The translations under genes and the position numbers were made by a program. Under the pieces are notes generated by a model, which had not been told where the DNA came from, did no database searches, and saw only the letters and a list, made by a program, of their open reading frames with translations. 64,000 nt of DNA, from NCBI RefSeq assembly GCF_000378345.1, contig NZ_KB899550.1, positions 39,087-103,086 of the forward strand, in the 5' to 3' direction. Source of the stretch: Hirschia maritima DSM 19733. Lineage in GTDB: Bacteria; Pseudomonadota; Alphaproteobacteria; Caulobacterales; Hyphomonadaceae. The first letter of the stretch is position 1. Each line of letters begins with the position of its first letter. Positions 17,954 to 27,287 of this stretch are shown piece after piece.

Positions 17954-17982
17954 TGAGTGGAGTTTTAACATGGCTCCACTCA
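17954..17982 (+). terminator. Hairpin ending the PepSY-DUF2271-DUF4198 operon
   Basis: TGAGTGGAG (17954-17962) and CTCCACTCA (17974-17982) are perfect 9-base arms around TTTTAACATGG. The following stretch is pyrimidine-rich but lacks a continuous U-run, so termination efficiency is uncertain. Confidence 0.6.
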
Positions 17983-18004
17983 TGCTCTAACTTCTATTCT
18001 AATA

Positions 18005-18029
18005 ACTTATAAATAATTGTATTATAAGT
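18005..18029. promoter_or_regulatory. AT-rich inverted repeat upstream of the receptor gene
   Basis: ACTTATAA (18005-18012) and TTATAAGT (18022-18029) are perfect 8-base arms around a 9-base spacer, about 130 bases before the receptor start. A dimeric repressor site is possible; it is not a recognised consensus. Confidence 0.35.
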
Positions 18030-18128
18030 CTTTTATTAGTGCTCACAAAATCACATTGAGCACCATTTTATTTAACATATGCAATTGACATTCATTCGCA
18101 ACAGTGCTTCCTCGCTCCTTATTGAAAG

Positions 18129-18143
18129 TGAGAATTATTCTTA
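18129..18143. promoter_or_regulatory. Fur-box-like site
   Basis: TGAGAAT-T-ATTCTTA fits the 7-1-7 inverted-repeat layout of Fur sites (one mismatch between the arms). It ends 14 bases before the receptor ATG, a position where bound Fur would block initiation. It supports iron repression of the receptor. Confidence 0.6.
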
Positions 18144-18157
18144 TTAAGGGGTTTGTG

Positions 18158-20182
18158 ATGAAAAAGAATGTTTCAATGAGATCCATGAGTTTTTTGGGGC
18201 TTTGTGTCATACTCACTGGGCAGGCGTTTGCTCAAAATGCTGACGTTACGAATGACGAGACTGTGCAAGATACAATTACAGTCTGGGGAACAGAGGTTAT
18301 TTCTAACTCTTTATTCCTAGGTGAACAGGAATTAGAACTGAAACAGGCCGATCACTTATCTGACCTACTTAGAACTCTTCCCGGAATAGATATAGGTGGC
18401 ACGCATTCACTTAATTCTCGTATCAATATTCGCGGTCTCGATGATAGAAACTTGAGTGTGTATATCGATGGCGCACTTCAGACGAATTATCTATATCACC
18501 ATGTTGGAAATTTGCTCATTAACCCAGATATTCTGAAATCAGCTGATGTTCAATTGGGTGCAAATACAGTTACGCATGGTGGCATAGGTGGTGCCACGCG
18601 CTTTGAAACAAAGGATGCCTCGGAGCTTCTAGAAGCATCAGTTCGAAATTTTGGGGCAAGGTTGATGGCGGGCTATAACAGCAATGCTCAACACTCTTTC
18701 TCTGGAGTAGGGTATGGTCAGTTGGGAGATAAAGTAGATGCTATGATCTACTTTAACCATGTAGATCGTGATAATTTCGAAGATGGTGATGGCCGTGCCA
18801 CTATTGGTTCCGATGGAACAACCAATAACTACCTTGGAAAAATAGGCTTTGATATTACATCAAACCAACGTGTTGAGCTAAGTTATGATCGCCTAGAAGA
18901 TAAAGGCGATTATACCCAGCGTCCGGATATGGGTGTACTCACAAATGAAGCGATTACGGGCGACATTTTGCTTCCAACAGAATATACGCGCGAAACCTTG
19001 AATTTGTCATATGGACTAGACCTTGGTGATGCTCTTCAGCTCGATGCGACTTACTATATGAATGATCTTTCTTTCTGGAGAGATGAAACCAATCCGAATA
19101 TTCGTTCTCGTACCCCACCTGCTTTGAAGGAAGCCAATTCAGATAATCAGGGTCTAAACCTATTGGCTCGTTCTGGTTTTGATTTTGGAACTGTCTCCAA
19201 TCAATTCACATATGGTGTGGAGTATTTTGAACAGAAGCTATTTTATGATGGCGATTTAGAAGTAGCTGATGCAGCATTTGAAACAGAAAATGAGGCGACT
19301 ACGTTCGCATTTTTCGTTGAGGATGAAATTGGGTTTTCTGATAAATTCTTCTTGCGCCCGGGCGTACGTTTCACAGATTATGAAGTGTCATACTTAGATC
19401 AGGGTGAGACATCTTCCTTTGATGATGTCACATTTGGTCTCGCGGGTGAGGCGGTCATTGTCGACGGTCTAAGCGTAGTTGCTAGTTACACCGAGTTGTT
19501 TAAAGGGCCGGAACTTCCAGAAGCGTTTGGGGGGAGTGGTGAAGCAAAGGTGGTCAATCCAGATCTTAAGCCTCAAACAGGTGATAATGTTGAGTTTGGT
19601 GTTAGATATGCCGGAGACCTTGCTGGCGCAGATTTAACTTTTGGGATGAATGTCTTCACAACCACTTTGGAAGATTTCATTGCCGATCAGGGAACAATTG
19701 ATGCCAACATAGGTGATGTTGGGATTGACGGTTACGAGGTTAGTGCGGGATTTGGTATCGAAAACCTCAACCTTTTGGCCACTGTTTCAGAAGCCGATTA
19801 TGATTTCAAAAACCTTGATACTGGTGTGAGTACAGAAAGTGTTCGTGAAGTTGGCCAAACCATCGGATTGGAAGTTGGTTATGAAATTCCACAGCACAAT
19901 GTAACACTTAACTGGAACGGCCAAGTGATCGCCGATGTCAATACTGCCTCTGGCGAAATGAAAGAAGGATATTCAATCCACAATATTTCGGCTCGTTGGG
20001 ATGATGCGATAGGTGTGTCAGGATTATCCGTGACAGCAGGGATAGATAATCTGTTTGACGAAACATACACGTCTCAGGCTTCGCGGACAGGGGCGACTTT
20101 TCACCCGTTGTTTGGTGCTCTAATTTTGAATGATGTTGAGCCTGGCCGAAATGCTAAAGTTACGCTCGCAAAGACGTTTTAA
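18158..20182 (+). CDS. TonB-dependent receptor, haem/siderophore type
   Basis: Protein of 674 residues from ATG 18158. Ribosome site AAGGGG precedes it, and the signal peptide MKKNVSMRSMSFLGL ... GQAFAQ fits; the longer reading from 18104 adds 18 residues that spoil the signal. The TonB box region is QDTITVWGTEV. The plug includes LLRTLPGIDIGGTHSLNSRI and NIRGLDDRNLSVYIDGALQ. The barrel carries SYTELFKGPELPEAFGG and a late DNLFDETYTSQASR, and ends in KVTLAKTF. The pattern is like haem/haemoglobin receptors, but siderophores cannot be excluded. A Fur-like box overlaps its promoter region and iron-linked PepSY, DUF2271 and DUF4198 genes precede it. Confidence 0.88.
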   Translation: MKKNVSMRSMSFLGLCVILTGQAFAQNADVTNDETVQDTITVWGTEVISNSLFLGEQELELKQADHLSDLLRTLPGIDIGGTHSLNSRINIRGLDDRNLSVYIDGALQTNYLYHHVGNLLINPDILKSADVQLGANTVTHGGIGGATRFETKDASELLEASVRNFGARLMAGYNSNAQHSFSGVGYGQLGDKVDAMIYFNHVDRDNFEDGDGRATIGSDGTTNNYLGKIGFDITSNQRVELSYDRLEDKGDYTQRPDMGVLTNEAITGDILLPTEYTRETLNLSYGLDLGDALQLDATYYMNDLSFWRDETNPNIRSRTPPALKEANSDNQGLNLLARSGFDFGTVSNQFTYGVEYFEQKLFYDGDLEVADAAFETENEATTFAFFVEDEIGFSDKFFLRPGVRFTDYEVSYLDQGETSSFDDVTFGLAGEAVIVDGLSVVASYTELFKGPELPEAFGGSGEAKVVNPDLKPQTGDNVEFGVRYAGDLAGADLTFGMNVFTTTLEDFIADQGTIDANIGDVGIDGYEVSAGFGIENLNLLATVSEADYDFKNLDTGVSTESVREVGQTIGLEVGYEIPQHNVTLNWNGQVIADVNTASGEMKEGYSIHNISARWDDAIGVSGLSVTAGIDNLFDETYTSQASRTGATFHPLFGALILNDVEPGRNAKVTLAKTF

Positions 20183-20210
20183 GCTACGCTAAATGATCTT
20201 ACAGGTACTG

Positions 20211-20237
20211 CACGAGCCCTGATGGGGCTCGTGTTTT
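20211..20237. terminator. Terminator between convergent genes
   Basis: CACGAGCCC (20211-20219) pairs with GGGCTCGTG (20225-20233) around a 5-base loop, then TTTT. It serves the receptor gene on the + strand and abuts the stop codon of the minus-strand reductase gene. Confidence 0.85.
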
Positions 20238-22287
20238 ATAGTTCTAATGACAGGGGTGTTTGTCGCTTATCTTCTGCTGGTTCGGCGCAACAAATTAGGA
20301 CTTCGTCTTCCCCGACCGGATGAGTTGGTGGTGAATTGTATACGACGCGGCCGTCTAACAATTTGACTTTACATGCGCCGCAGCTACCCATTCGACAACT
20401 GTGATTAGGGGAGAGGCCATTTTCTTCGGCGAGTTCCAGTAAAGTTCCAGATTCTGGCTTCCACACTGCAGATTTTTTTGACTTTGAAAAAGTCACGCCC
20501 ACCGATGTTGTGGAGGATTTTGGGGGCGTCTCTTTTGGATTGTCGGGCCGACGTGTGATGGATGATGGGCCAAATGCTTCGAAGAAAATTCTATTGTCGG
20601 AAATATTCATGTCGCGAAGTTCTTCATATAATGAAGTCATAAAAGAAGTTGGTCCACATAGATAAAAATCATAGTCATCAAACGGTAGAACGGCTTTTAG
20701 GAGATCTGTTGAGAGCCTAGCCTCAATGCCTTTTTTTCCATTTTGTGGATCATCAGTTTCGCTCAGTGTTCTGACGAGGCGGAATTGCCCTTCAGCGGCT
20801 GCGAGCATATCTTCAATTTCATTGTCAAAGGCGCGCTCTTCAAATTTTCTGGCAGCTTGGAACAGCCAGGCTGGTCTGTGCCCGCGTGTGCGTTTTCCTT
20901 CATAAGTTAAATGACGCAACATGGAGATGAAAGGCGTTATACCCACTCCAGCCGCTAGCATGACAACAGGGCGCTTCTCTTTAGCATCAATTACGAAACC
21001 ACCTTGCGGTGCTCTCGCTTTGATGACGTCTCCAGTTTGTAATGAATCATGTAGATACTGTGAAACTATGCCATCACGTTTGACGCTAATTCTATAAGTG
21101 GAATCCGAAGGTGCAGTTGAGAGCGTGTATGTTCGTAACTCTGGCTGCACTTTACCGGGTAGGTTTATTTGAATGGGAAGATGTTGGCCGGCCTTGTGGC
21201 GAACGATGCCATTTCCATCAATTGGTTCTAGCCAAAATGATTTGATGACTGAGCTTTCATTCACAATTTTCGTGATTTGAAAATCGCGCCATTCCAAAGA
21301 TTTCCGCTGTGCATCAAGTCTCTGGTGAGCTTCATCCCATGAGCCGGCCATAAGTGAGTTTGGCGAGTATGTCTTGAAATCCCAACGCAGAGGTAGTGCA
21401 TTTTTCCGAAGAATGATTTTTCGAGGCATAAAAGTCCATAGACGCTCAGCGCCTTCATAGGCATCGATTTCAGGTGCATCGAGAATGACCTCAGTATCGC
21501 CTGTCATTTGCAATACATCACCAGTTTCAAAGTCAGGAAAGATCAATCCTGCTTTGGGATTTTTTAGAAAATTCCCTAACGTATTGAAAATCAAGTTACC
21601 TGCAAAATCGGGGATGGTGAATTTGCCTGTCTCGTCGATATGCACAAAACCCGGTTTGCCACCGCGATGAGATACATCGACCTGACGCTCATTTTCTAAA
21701 TCTACATATGACGCAACAAAAAAAGTGTCAGCACTGGTGATCAATTTCCGAATTTCAGGTGTGATTGCATCATAAGCTTTGACAGTACGGGTTGTGTATA
21801 TTTCGGGATCGCTGACAAAATTGTAATCGCGCAACTGTATGTATTGAGGACAATTACCAAAGGAATGCCCCACATGCACGCTTAGCTTATTTTTAGAAGC
21901 TTGCCCTATTATTCCATTCATGCGGTTGCGACGCCGCGTGTGCAGTTCAATACCTAACAAACCAACAGCATCGCCATTTTGTAAGCCGGTTATGGCGGGA
22001 TCGGATTTAGCTAGATTGGCGGTGATGTCCAATTGCTGGTTATTAGGCGAATTCATAAATCCGGGTCTTCCGGTAAGCAGGGTTGCCCAAGCATCTCCCT
22101 GATTATCGACTGACCCAGCGACTATGAATGGTAGATTTTGGAAAAAATCTCTGTGTTGGTCCGGCATGAAAGAGCGTATCATGCGGCCACCAACATCTTC
22201 CATTTGCTGGGTAATACCCAAATGATCATGAAGAGCTTTTTCGCCTTCATGTAACACAGAACGCTTAGTTTCAATTTTATCAGTCAT
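20236..22287 (-). CDS. Three-domain flavin/iron-sulfur oxidoreductase (PNPOx-like + FNR + ferredoxin)
   Basis: Protein of 683 residues joining three modules. Residues ~30-300 form a pyridoxamine-phosphate-oxidase-like split-barrel FMN domain (FIVAGSVDNQGDAWATLLTG; LENERQVDVSHRGGKPGFVH). Residues ~335-580 form a ferredoxin-NADP reductase module with the FAD motif RTYTLS, the pyridine-nucleotide site AAGVGITPFISML and a CGPTSFM motif. Residues ~595-683 form a plant-type 2Fe-2S ferredoxin with CRMGSCGACKVKLL and a later CC. Electrons should flow from NAD(P)H through FAD and the cluster to an acceptor, perhaps at the FMN domain. The substrate is unknown. It is the last gene of a minus-strand run with GST, NTF2-like and AhpD-like genes, suggesting electrophile or oxidant stress. 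Confidence 0.88.
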   Translation of the reverse strand: MTDKIETKRSVLHEGEKALHDHLGITQQMEDVGGRMIRSFMPDQHRDFFQNLPFIVAGSVDNQGDAWATLLTGRPGFMNSPNNQQLDITANLAKSDPAITGLQNGDAVGLLGIELHTRRRNRMNGIIGQASKNKLSVHVGHSFGNCPQYIQLRDYNFVSDPEIYTTRTVKAYDAITPEIRKLITSADTFFVASYVDLENERQVDVSHRGGKPGFVHIDETGKFTIPDFAGNLIFNTLGNFLKNPKAGLIFPDFETGDVLQMTGDTEVILDAPEIDAYEGAERLWTFMPRKIILRKNALPLRWDFKTYSPNSLMAGSWDEAHQRLDAQRKSLEWRDFQITKIVNESSVIKSFWLEPIDGNGIVRHKAGQHLPIQINLPGKVQPELRTYTLSTAPSDSTYRISVKRDGIVSQYLHDSLQTGDVIKARAPQGGFVIDAKEKRPVVMLAAGVGITPFISMLRHLTYEGKRTRGHRPAWLFQAARKFEERAFDNEIEDMLAAAEGQFRLVRTLSETDDPQNGKKGIEARLSTDLLKAVLPFDDYDFYLCGPTSFMTSLYEELRDMNISDNRIFFEAFGPSSITRRPDNPKETPPKSSTTSVGVTFSKSKKSAVWKPESGTLLELAEENGLSPNHSCRMGSCGACKVKLLDGRVVYNSPPTHPVGEDEVLICCAEPAEDKRQTPLSLEL

Positions 22288-22334
22288 AATGTGTTCCGTC
22301 TAAATGTTAGATGTTGGTGACTTGATTTACTGCT

Positions 22335-22976
22335 TTATGCTGGGATTGCAGATTCAGGCATTGCAACAAACCCCTGACGTGCCTCAATGCGTTCGAGCCA
22401 ATTTTGAATTGCTGGATAGGGAGTAAGAGACACGCCGCCTTCAGGTGCATGCGCGACGTAACTATAAGCTGAAACATCTGCGATAGTTATGTCATCACCA
22501 ATAAGATAGTCACTGTTAGAAAGGTGTGCGTCCATGACCTTAAACAGATCGTTTGCTATGGCTTTTGCCTTATCCCAGTCGAGCTGTGCGCCAAATACGG
22601 GTACAAGACGCGCGGCTGCAGGGCCGGATGCGATTTGACCTGCTGAAACAGATAGCCATTGTTGAACTTTGGCGGCCTTGACAGGATCGTTTGGCAACCA
22701 TTGATGTTCATCACTATAAGCATGGATAAGATAGGTAAGAATGGCGTTGCTGTCCGCCAGTTTTGTACCATTGTCATCAATTACAGGGACTTGGCCAAAA
22801 GGGCTGTTTGCAACGAATTCGGGTTTTTTGTGAGCGCCATTCGCCATGTCTACTTCTATCGCTTCGTATGGAAGACCAAGAAATGACATAAGAAGTTCTA
22901 CGCGATGACAATGGCCAGATTTCACATTGCGATAAAGCTTGATAGGCGTTGCGTTGGTCGGAAATTTCGTGTTCAT
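22335..22976 (-). CDS. Glutathione S-transferase
   Basis: Protein of 213 residues from ATG 22976; a longer start at 23054 would run into the previous gene and adds a non-homologous leader. The N-terminal thioredoxin fold (IKLYRNVKSGHCHRVELLMS, FVANSPFGQVPVIDDNGTKL, ADSNAILTYL) holds the glutathione site with the conserved cis-Pro and the Ser of ADSNAI. The all-alpha C-terminal domain contains the N-capping segment DDITIADVSAYSYV. It probably conjugates or reduces electrophiles with glutathione in the cytoplasm. It sits between the NTF2-like and three-domain reductase genes in one transcription direction. Confidence 0.92.
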   Translation of the reverse strand: MNTKFPTNATPIKLYRNVKSGHCHRVELLMSFLGLPYEAIEVDMANGAHKKPEFVANSPFGQVPVIDDNGTKLADSNAILTYLIHAYSDEHQWLPNDPVKAAKVQQWLSVSAGQIASGPAAARLVPVFGAQLDWDKAKAIANDLFKVMDAHLSNSDYLIGDDITIADVSAYSYVAHAPEGGVSLTPYPAIQNWLERIEARQGFVAMPESAIPA

Positions 22977-23019
22977 GGGTATACCTTGTATGGTTGGGGA
23001 TTTCAGGAAAGAGGGTGTA

Positions 23020-23481
23020 TTAAAGGCCAAGTTCGCTGAGCGATTTGTGTTCATCTGGTCTACGGCCTAGGGGCCAATGATAGAGACGATCGTCTTCTGA
23101 AATTTCTAGGTCATTAATGCTGGCATGACGTTCCTGCATCAGTCCGTTTTCATCAAATACCCAGTTTTCATTGCCATAAGCGCGATACCATTGTCCTTGT
23201 TGGTTTTTATATTCGTAGGCATATCGAACGCTGATGCGGTTTTCATCAAATGCGAAAAGCTCTTTGATCAACCTGTATTCGAGCTCAGTATTCCATTTTG
23301 TCGTTAGAAACTGAACGATTTCATCACGACCTTGCACGAATTGATTTCTGTTTCGCCACTTGCTGTCTTGCGTGTAAGCGAGTGATACTTTTTCGGCATT
23401 TCTGCCATTCCATCCGTCTTCTGCTAGTCGCACTTTTTCAGCTGCTGTTTCGCGCGTGAATGGGGGAAGTGGTGGGCGCAT
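23020..23481 (-). CDS. NTF2-like (DUF1348) protein
   Basis: Protein of 153 residues, the usual size for DUF1348. The sequence [40 protein letters not shown] and [20 protein letters not shown] is characteristic of this nuclear-transport-factor-2-like group. Members form a cone-shaped pocket and often act on small organic compounds, but this family has no proven reaction. Ribosome site TAGGAGAGGAAG precedes the ATG. It lies 59 bases after the AhpD-like gene and just before GST, in the same direction. Confidence 0.85.
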   Translation of the reverse strand: MRPPLPPFTRETAAEKVRLAEDGWNGRNAEKVSLAYTQDSKWRNRNQFVQGRDEIVQFLTTKWNTELEYRLIKELFAFDENRISVRYAYEYKNQQGQWYRAYGNENWVFDENGLMQERHASINDLEISEDDRLYHWPLGRRPDEHKSLSELGL

Positions 23482-23540
23482 CTTCCTCTCCTAATAATCT
23501 ATTGGGGGCAATGTTTCAAAAAGAACCGCCTAATGGGCGC

Positions 23541-24089
23541 TTACTCTGCAAGTGCTGAAACCGCAGGAAAGTCGACTTCAGTATCCAGTGCGGAATTGAC
23601 GTAATTGGTTAGAGTGTTGAGAGCGACATGCGCAATTATCTCGACGATTTCACCATCAGTAAAACCCGCATCTTTGACGTTTTTAACAGCAAGTTCCGAC
23701 ACATGGCCGCGCTCTTTTGCCAACTCAACTGCAAAGCGGACGGCTGCATTCGCTTTGACGTCGGTTGAAGTACCTCTACGGTTTGCTTCAATCTCAGCAC
23801 TCGTAAGTTTCGCAACATTCGTTCCCAAGTAAGTGTGTGCTGCGAGACAGTAATCACATCCATTGATCTGAGCTATTGCAAGGGCAATGCGTTCGCGAGT
23901 CGCGGGGTTAAGGTTACCTTTAGACAGGGCAGTATTGAGTCCAACATAGCCTTCCAAAGCAGCTGGGCTAGTCGCTGTAATTCGAAACAAATTTGGAACC
24001 GTGCCTAATTGTGCATTGACTGCATTTAAGATGTCTTGAGATGCAGCTGGCGTGTCGGCAATTGTAGGGGGAGTAGGGATTCTGGACAT
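23541..24089 (-). CDS. Carboxymuconolactone decarboxylase / AhpD-like peroxidase-related protein
   Basis: Protein of 182 residues, all-alpha. It keeps the AhpD-type redox motif in GCDYCLAAHTYLG (Cys-x2-Cys with a following His), and LNPATRERIALAIAQINGCD is diagnostic. Such proteins reduce hydroperoxides or recycle thiol partners, though many uncharacterised members exist. The C-terminal EIVEIIAHVALNTLTNYVNS is also typical of the family. It is the first gene after the LysR regulator (123 bases) in a likely stress-response operon with NTF2-like, GST and reductase genes. Confidence 0.9.
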   Translation of the reverse strand: MSRIPTPPTIADTPAASQDILNAVNAQLGTVPNLFRITATSPAALEGYVGLNTALSKGNLNPATRERIALAIAQINGCDYCLAAHTYLGTNVAKLTSAEIEANRRGTSTDVKANAAVRFAVELAKERGHVSELAVKNVKDAGFTDGEIVEIIAHVALNTLTNYVNSALDTEVDFPAVSALAE

Positions 24090-24212
24090 TGCATTTTCCT
24101 TTCAAATACGCTGGGGGAGCGCGTCGTTCTTGATGAAAGGAATATGCTGATGATGCACTGAAAACAGAACCGTGCTTTTATGAAAGTGTGCCTTCCATAA
24201 TCTGGAACAGTC

Positions 24213-25103
24213 TCAATTCAGAAAGGGATTAGCCCGGAGAGTTTTGGCTGCTGCGTCAACAAATGTTCGGATCTTTGCAGAGGCTTGGCGGCCATGCCCA
24301 TGGACAACATGAATGGGTATGGGTGGTTGCGCGAAATCCTGCAACACAGTTTGGAGACTGCCTTCTTTTAGCTGAGGACCGATTTGATAAGATAATACTC
24401 TAACTAAACCCCATCCAGACTGTGCAGCTTGGATTGCAGCTGGGATAGAATTAAAAGATAGGCGATGGTTTAGTTTTATCGTTGCATTGTCTGCAAATTT
24501 CCATTGATCCTGAATTGAACCTAGTTTCAAGCCGATCGTTTGATGTGACGTTAAATCACTCGGCGTTTGAGGGATGGAATGTTCTTTTATATAAGAAGGG
24601 CTGCCGCAAATCTGGACTTGAACAGATCCTACACGCGTTGCCATTAGAGATGAATCGTTTAATTCGCCAATTCTGACAGCAACATCAATTCCCTCATCAA
24701 TCATATTTACAACTCGATCAAGAAATACAGCTTCGATCGACATTTTGTTATGAGTGTTGAGGTACTCGGTGATTATAGGTGCAATATATATCTGGCCAAA
24801 CATATTGGATGATGTGACGCGCAGACTACCTGTTGGCGTTTCGTTTGCCCCTCTAGCGCTTTCTTCAGCATATTGCATGTCTGACAGTAAATCTTGGATA
24901 TCTCTTAGATAGTTTTTTCCGATGTCTGTAAGAACAACATGGCGAGTTGTTCTGTTGAGAAGTAAAACGCCGAGTTCTGCTTCTAATTCGTTTACCAATC
25001 GAGTTACAGAAGGGGCGCTTATATTGAGATTACGCGCGGCTTCGGCAAAATTTCCGCTCTCAGCTACTGCAATAAAAGTTTGCATTGCGCGAAATTTATC
25101 CAC
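24213..25103 (-). CDS. LysR family transcriptional regulator
   Basis: Protein of 296 residues starting at GTG 25103, chosen because GGAGG lies exactly 5 bases upstream; a TTG at 25115 is the alternative. The DNA-binding domain is FRAMQTFIAVAESGNFAEAA then NLNISAPSVTRLVNELEAEL; the effector domain includes DRVVNMIDEGIDVAVRIGEL. It is paralogous to the regulator at 14803. It is transcribed in the same direction as the AhpD-like, NTF2-like, GST and reductase genes, and probably controls them in answer to an oxidant or electrophile (inference). Confidence 0.9.
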   Translation of the reverse strand: MDKFRAMQTFIAVAESGNFAEAARNLNISAPSVTRLVNELEAELGVLLLNRTTRHVVLTDIGKNYLRDIQDLLSDMQYAEESARGANETPTGSLRVTSSNMFGQIYIAPIITEYLNTHNKMSIEAVFLDRVVNMIDEGIDVAVRIGELNDSSLMATRVGSVQVQICGSPSYIKEHSIPQTPSDLTSHQTIGLKLGSIQDQWKFADNATIKLNHRLSFNSIPAAIQAAQSGWGLVRVLSYQIGPQLKEGSLQTVLQDFAQPPIPIHVVHGHGRQASAKIRTFVDAAAKTLRANPFLN

Positions 25104-25210
25104 GGTGGCCTCCAAATAATATATGCTCGAAATGGATTAAAGCAATTTTCTGAAAAGCAAAGCCTGCAGGTTTTCTTATTCTAAGTTAGTTTGGTCTACT
25201 AACATACGAG

Positions 25211-25248
25211 GAGAGCAAACGAGTTTTTAGACGCCGTTTGCTCTCTTT
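25211..25248. terminator. Strong hairpin between peptidase and LysR genes
   Basis: GAGAGCAAACG (25211-25221) and CGTTTGCTCTC (25235-25245) are perfect 11-base arms. TTT follows on the + strand; on the minus strand there is no U-run. It probably separates the minus-strand peptidase transcript from the LysR gene. Confidence 0.6.
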
Positions 25249-25283
25249 AATTTAGGTTAGTTCACTGTATTTATGTGTGAAAA

Positions 25284-27287
25284 CTAAAGTTGGCAGTCAT
25301 CACGCAGAAATTCTTCAATAGCCGACAAAGAAATTCGGTGATGTTCTGGTTCCCAAAGCATTGAGTGTTTCATATCGTCAATAACAACTAGCTTTGAGTT
25401 GACTTTATCTTTGATTTTATTGTGAAAACTAGTGGCGTGATGCAATGGCACGCGCACATCTCTATCACCATGATAGATCAATATTGGAATGTTTGCTTTA
25501 TCTGTGTTTTTCAGGGGATCCATACCTTTCACAGTTCTCCCTTGATAAGCACGCTGAATGCGATTGTCGCTCCAGTTGTTTCCAATGCGTGTCAAATTGG
25601 ATACTCCAGCTCCCGCGATTGCACACTTAAATGGTCCATTCTCACGTACTGTAGCTGCCATCGCGGCAAACCCACCATATGAATATCCAAAAATAGCAAT
25701 TCTTTCAGGGGCGGCAATTCCTTCTGACACCAACCAAGCAGCGCCATCATCTTTGTCGTCTTGCATCGCTTGTCCCCATTCAGCATCCCCAGCTGTCCAA
25801 AGCTCATAACCCCAGCCCTGACTACCGCGATATTGAGGTTGCAAAACAGCATACCCTCTAGAAGCCAAAAATTGTGGCCAACCAGACATATCCCAAGCAT
25901 CACTATCTCGGGCCCAAGGTCCACCGTGTGGCAGGACGACTGTTGGTAAAGGACCGTCTTCTTTTTTCCAATCTTTAGGAAGTGTCAAAAATCCGGGAAT
26001 TTTTAGACCATCGCGAGCAGTGTAATAGATAAGTTCAGTTTCTTTTAATTGAGAAGAGTCAAACCAAGGGCGCTCTTTTCCAATAGGGAGCATCACTTTT
26101 TTATCTTTTAGAATAAAGTAAGAAGGAGGCGTCGTTGAACTGGATACGGTATAGAGTATTTTAGATAGATCTTTTGTATAATCCTGTACATCAATATCCA
26201 TTCCTGGATTTGCCGAGCTCAAAGCATCTAAGATTGCTTTCCACTCGGGGTCTATGATGTATGACTTGCCTTGTGATGCGGCATAAGTCACACCGATTAA
26301 GTTGTTGAAAGTATCTGGCCTGTCATCCAACCAAACTCCGGTCACGTTAAATTCTGGATGAGCAAATAAAGGCTCATCTGAAAATTTTTCTTTCTCAGCA
26401 TCGTAGAAATATAGAGCTGCTTTGTCAGAAAATTTATCTGTAACAACATAGTAATGCCCCGATTTTTCATCGCGGCCCGCGATTGACATGGTTTGGCGTT
26501 TAACGGCTGTAACGGTCAAAGGTTCTTGAAGTTCAAATTCACCGTTTTTTTGTTTGATCAGAATCTGAAAATCGTAATCATTACCTGATTTTTTTTCCGA
26601 TTGCGTTTTTGCCAGAATCTCACCGTCGCGGGGGTTCATGTAGGCTACAGTGGTAGATTCAGTCTCTCTATAAATAAGTTTCTCCGTGTCATTTTCTAGA
26701 TTTACACGGTAAAATTCATTCACGAGTTTTGCAGTGTCCGTACGCCGAATTATGACATCAGTCTCACTAAATGGCAGATTTTGAGCAATGCCTGCTTCTC
26801 CACTGAGCTCAAAGCATTTTTCAAGAGCGTCATCACGTATGTTAGAACGTTTCGTAAATGGTTCTTCAAACTTTTTAGCTTTAGTGTCAGTGAGGTATGC
26901 CTTTATTAGAAAGGTCTTTACCGAACCAGCACCTGTCATGCCTTCCAAGCATTCATAACTGCCGGCATTCCCTGTCCAAGTTTGCTGCCCAATTACAAAT
27001 ACTTTGTCTGCTTTTAAGGCATTCGTCCCAATGAATTTCATTCTATCATTGGCTGGGGTGACAACTGGAGGTTTAGAAAGATTTTCTGCATCCCAGACCG
27101 CGAGAGACATATCTTTCTCGCCTTCCAGGGTAACCAAGCCAGAAATATAAGTACCGTCTTCTGAAAGACTCATAGAATAAAAAGCAGGATTTTTTGCTAT
27201 ATGTTCAATCGGAATTTGCGCGTGAGCTGCACTTGCGGTACAAAGCCCAACCCCTAAAACCGTAGCTAACGATTTGATTTTTATCAT
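25284..27287 (-). CDS. S9 family prolyl oligopeptidase-like peptidase, exported
   Basis: Protein of 667 residues from ATG 27287, which gives a signal peptide (MIKIKSLATVLGVGLCTASA then AHAQ); the extra 35 codons upstream encode no signal and are left out. The N-terminal part is a beta-propeller. The C-terminal alpha/beta hydrolase has the nucleophile in FGYSYGGFAA, the acid in YHGDRDVRVP and the histidine in DDMKHSML, a complete catalytic triad. The family cleaves oligopeptides, often after proline or as acylaminoacyl peptidases, and here acts in the periplasm. It is divergent from a large TonB receptor, suggesting import and breakdown of peptides. Confidence 0.9.
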   Translation of the reverse strand: MIKIKSLATVLGVGLCTASAAHAQIPIEHIAKNPAFYSMSLSEDGTYISGLVTLEGEKDMSLAVWDAENLSKPPVVTPANDRMKFIGTNALKADKVFVIGQQTWTGNAGSYECLEGMTGAGSVKTFLIKAYLTDTKAKKFEEPFTKRSNIRDDALEKCFELSGEAGIAQNLPFSETDVIIRRTDTAKLVNEFYRVNLENDTEKLIYRETESTTVAYMNPRDGEILAKTQSEKKSGNDYDFQILIKQKNGEFELQEPLTVTAVKRQTMSIAGRDEKSGHYYVVTDKFSDKAALYFYDAEKEKFSDEPLFAHPEFNVTGVWLDDRPDTFNNLIGVTYAASQGKSYIIDPEWKAILDALSSANPGMDIDVQDYTKDLSKILYTVSSSTTPPSYFILKDKKVMLPIGKERPWFDSSQLKETELIYYTARDGLKIPGFLTLPKDWKKEDGPLPTVVLPHGGPWARDSDAWDMSGWPQFLASRGYAVLQPQYRGSQGWGYELWTAGDAEWGQAMQDDKDDGAAWLVSEGIAAPERIAIFGYSYGGFAAMAATVRENGPFKCAIAGAGVSNLTRIGNNWSDNRIQRAYQGRTVKGMDPLKNTDKANIPILIYHGDRDVRVPLHHATSFHNKIKDKVNSKLVVIDDMKHSMLWEPEHHRISLSAIEEFLRDDCQL

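Noticed and set aside
18104..18157. Upstream start for the haem-type receptor
   Set aside because: The extra 18 residues would translate the Fur-like box and precede a complete signal peptide that begins at 18158.
22977..23054. Longer GST start
   Set aside because: Would overlap the NTF2-like gene; homologous sequence begins after ATG 22976.
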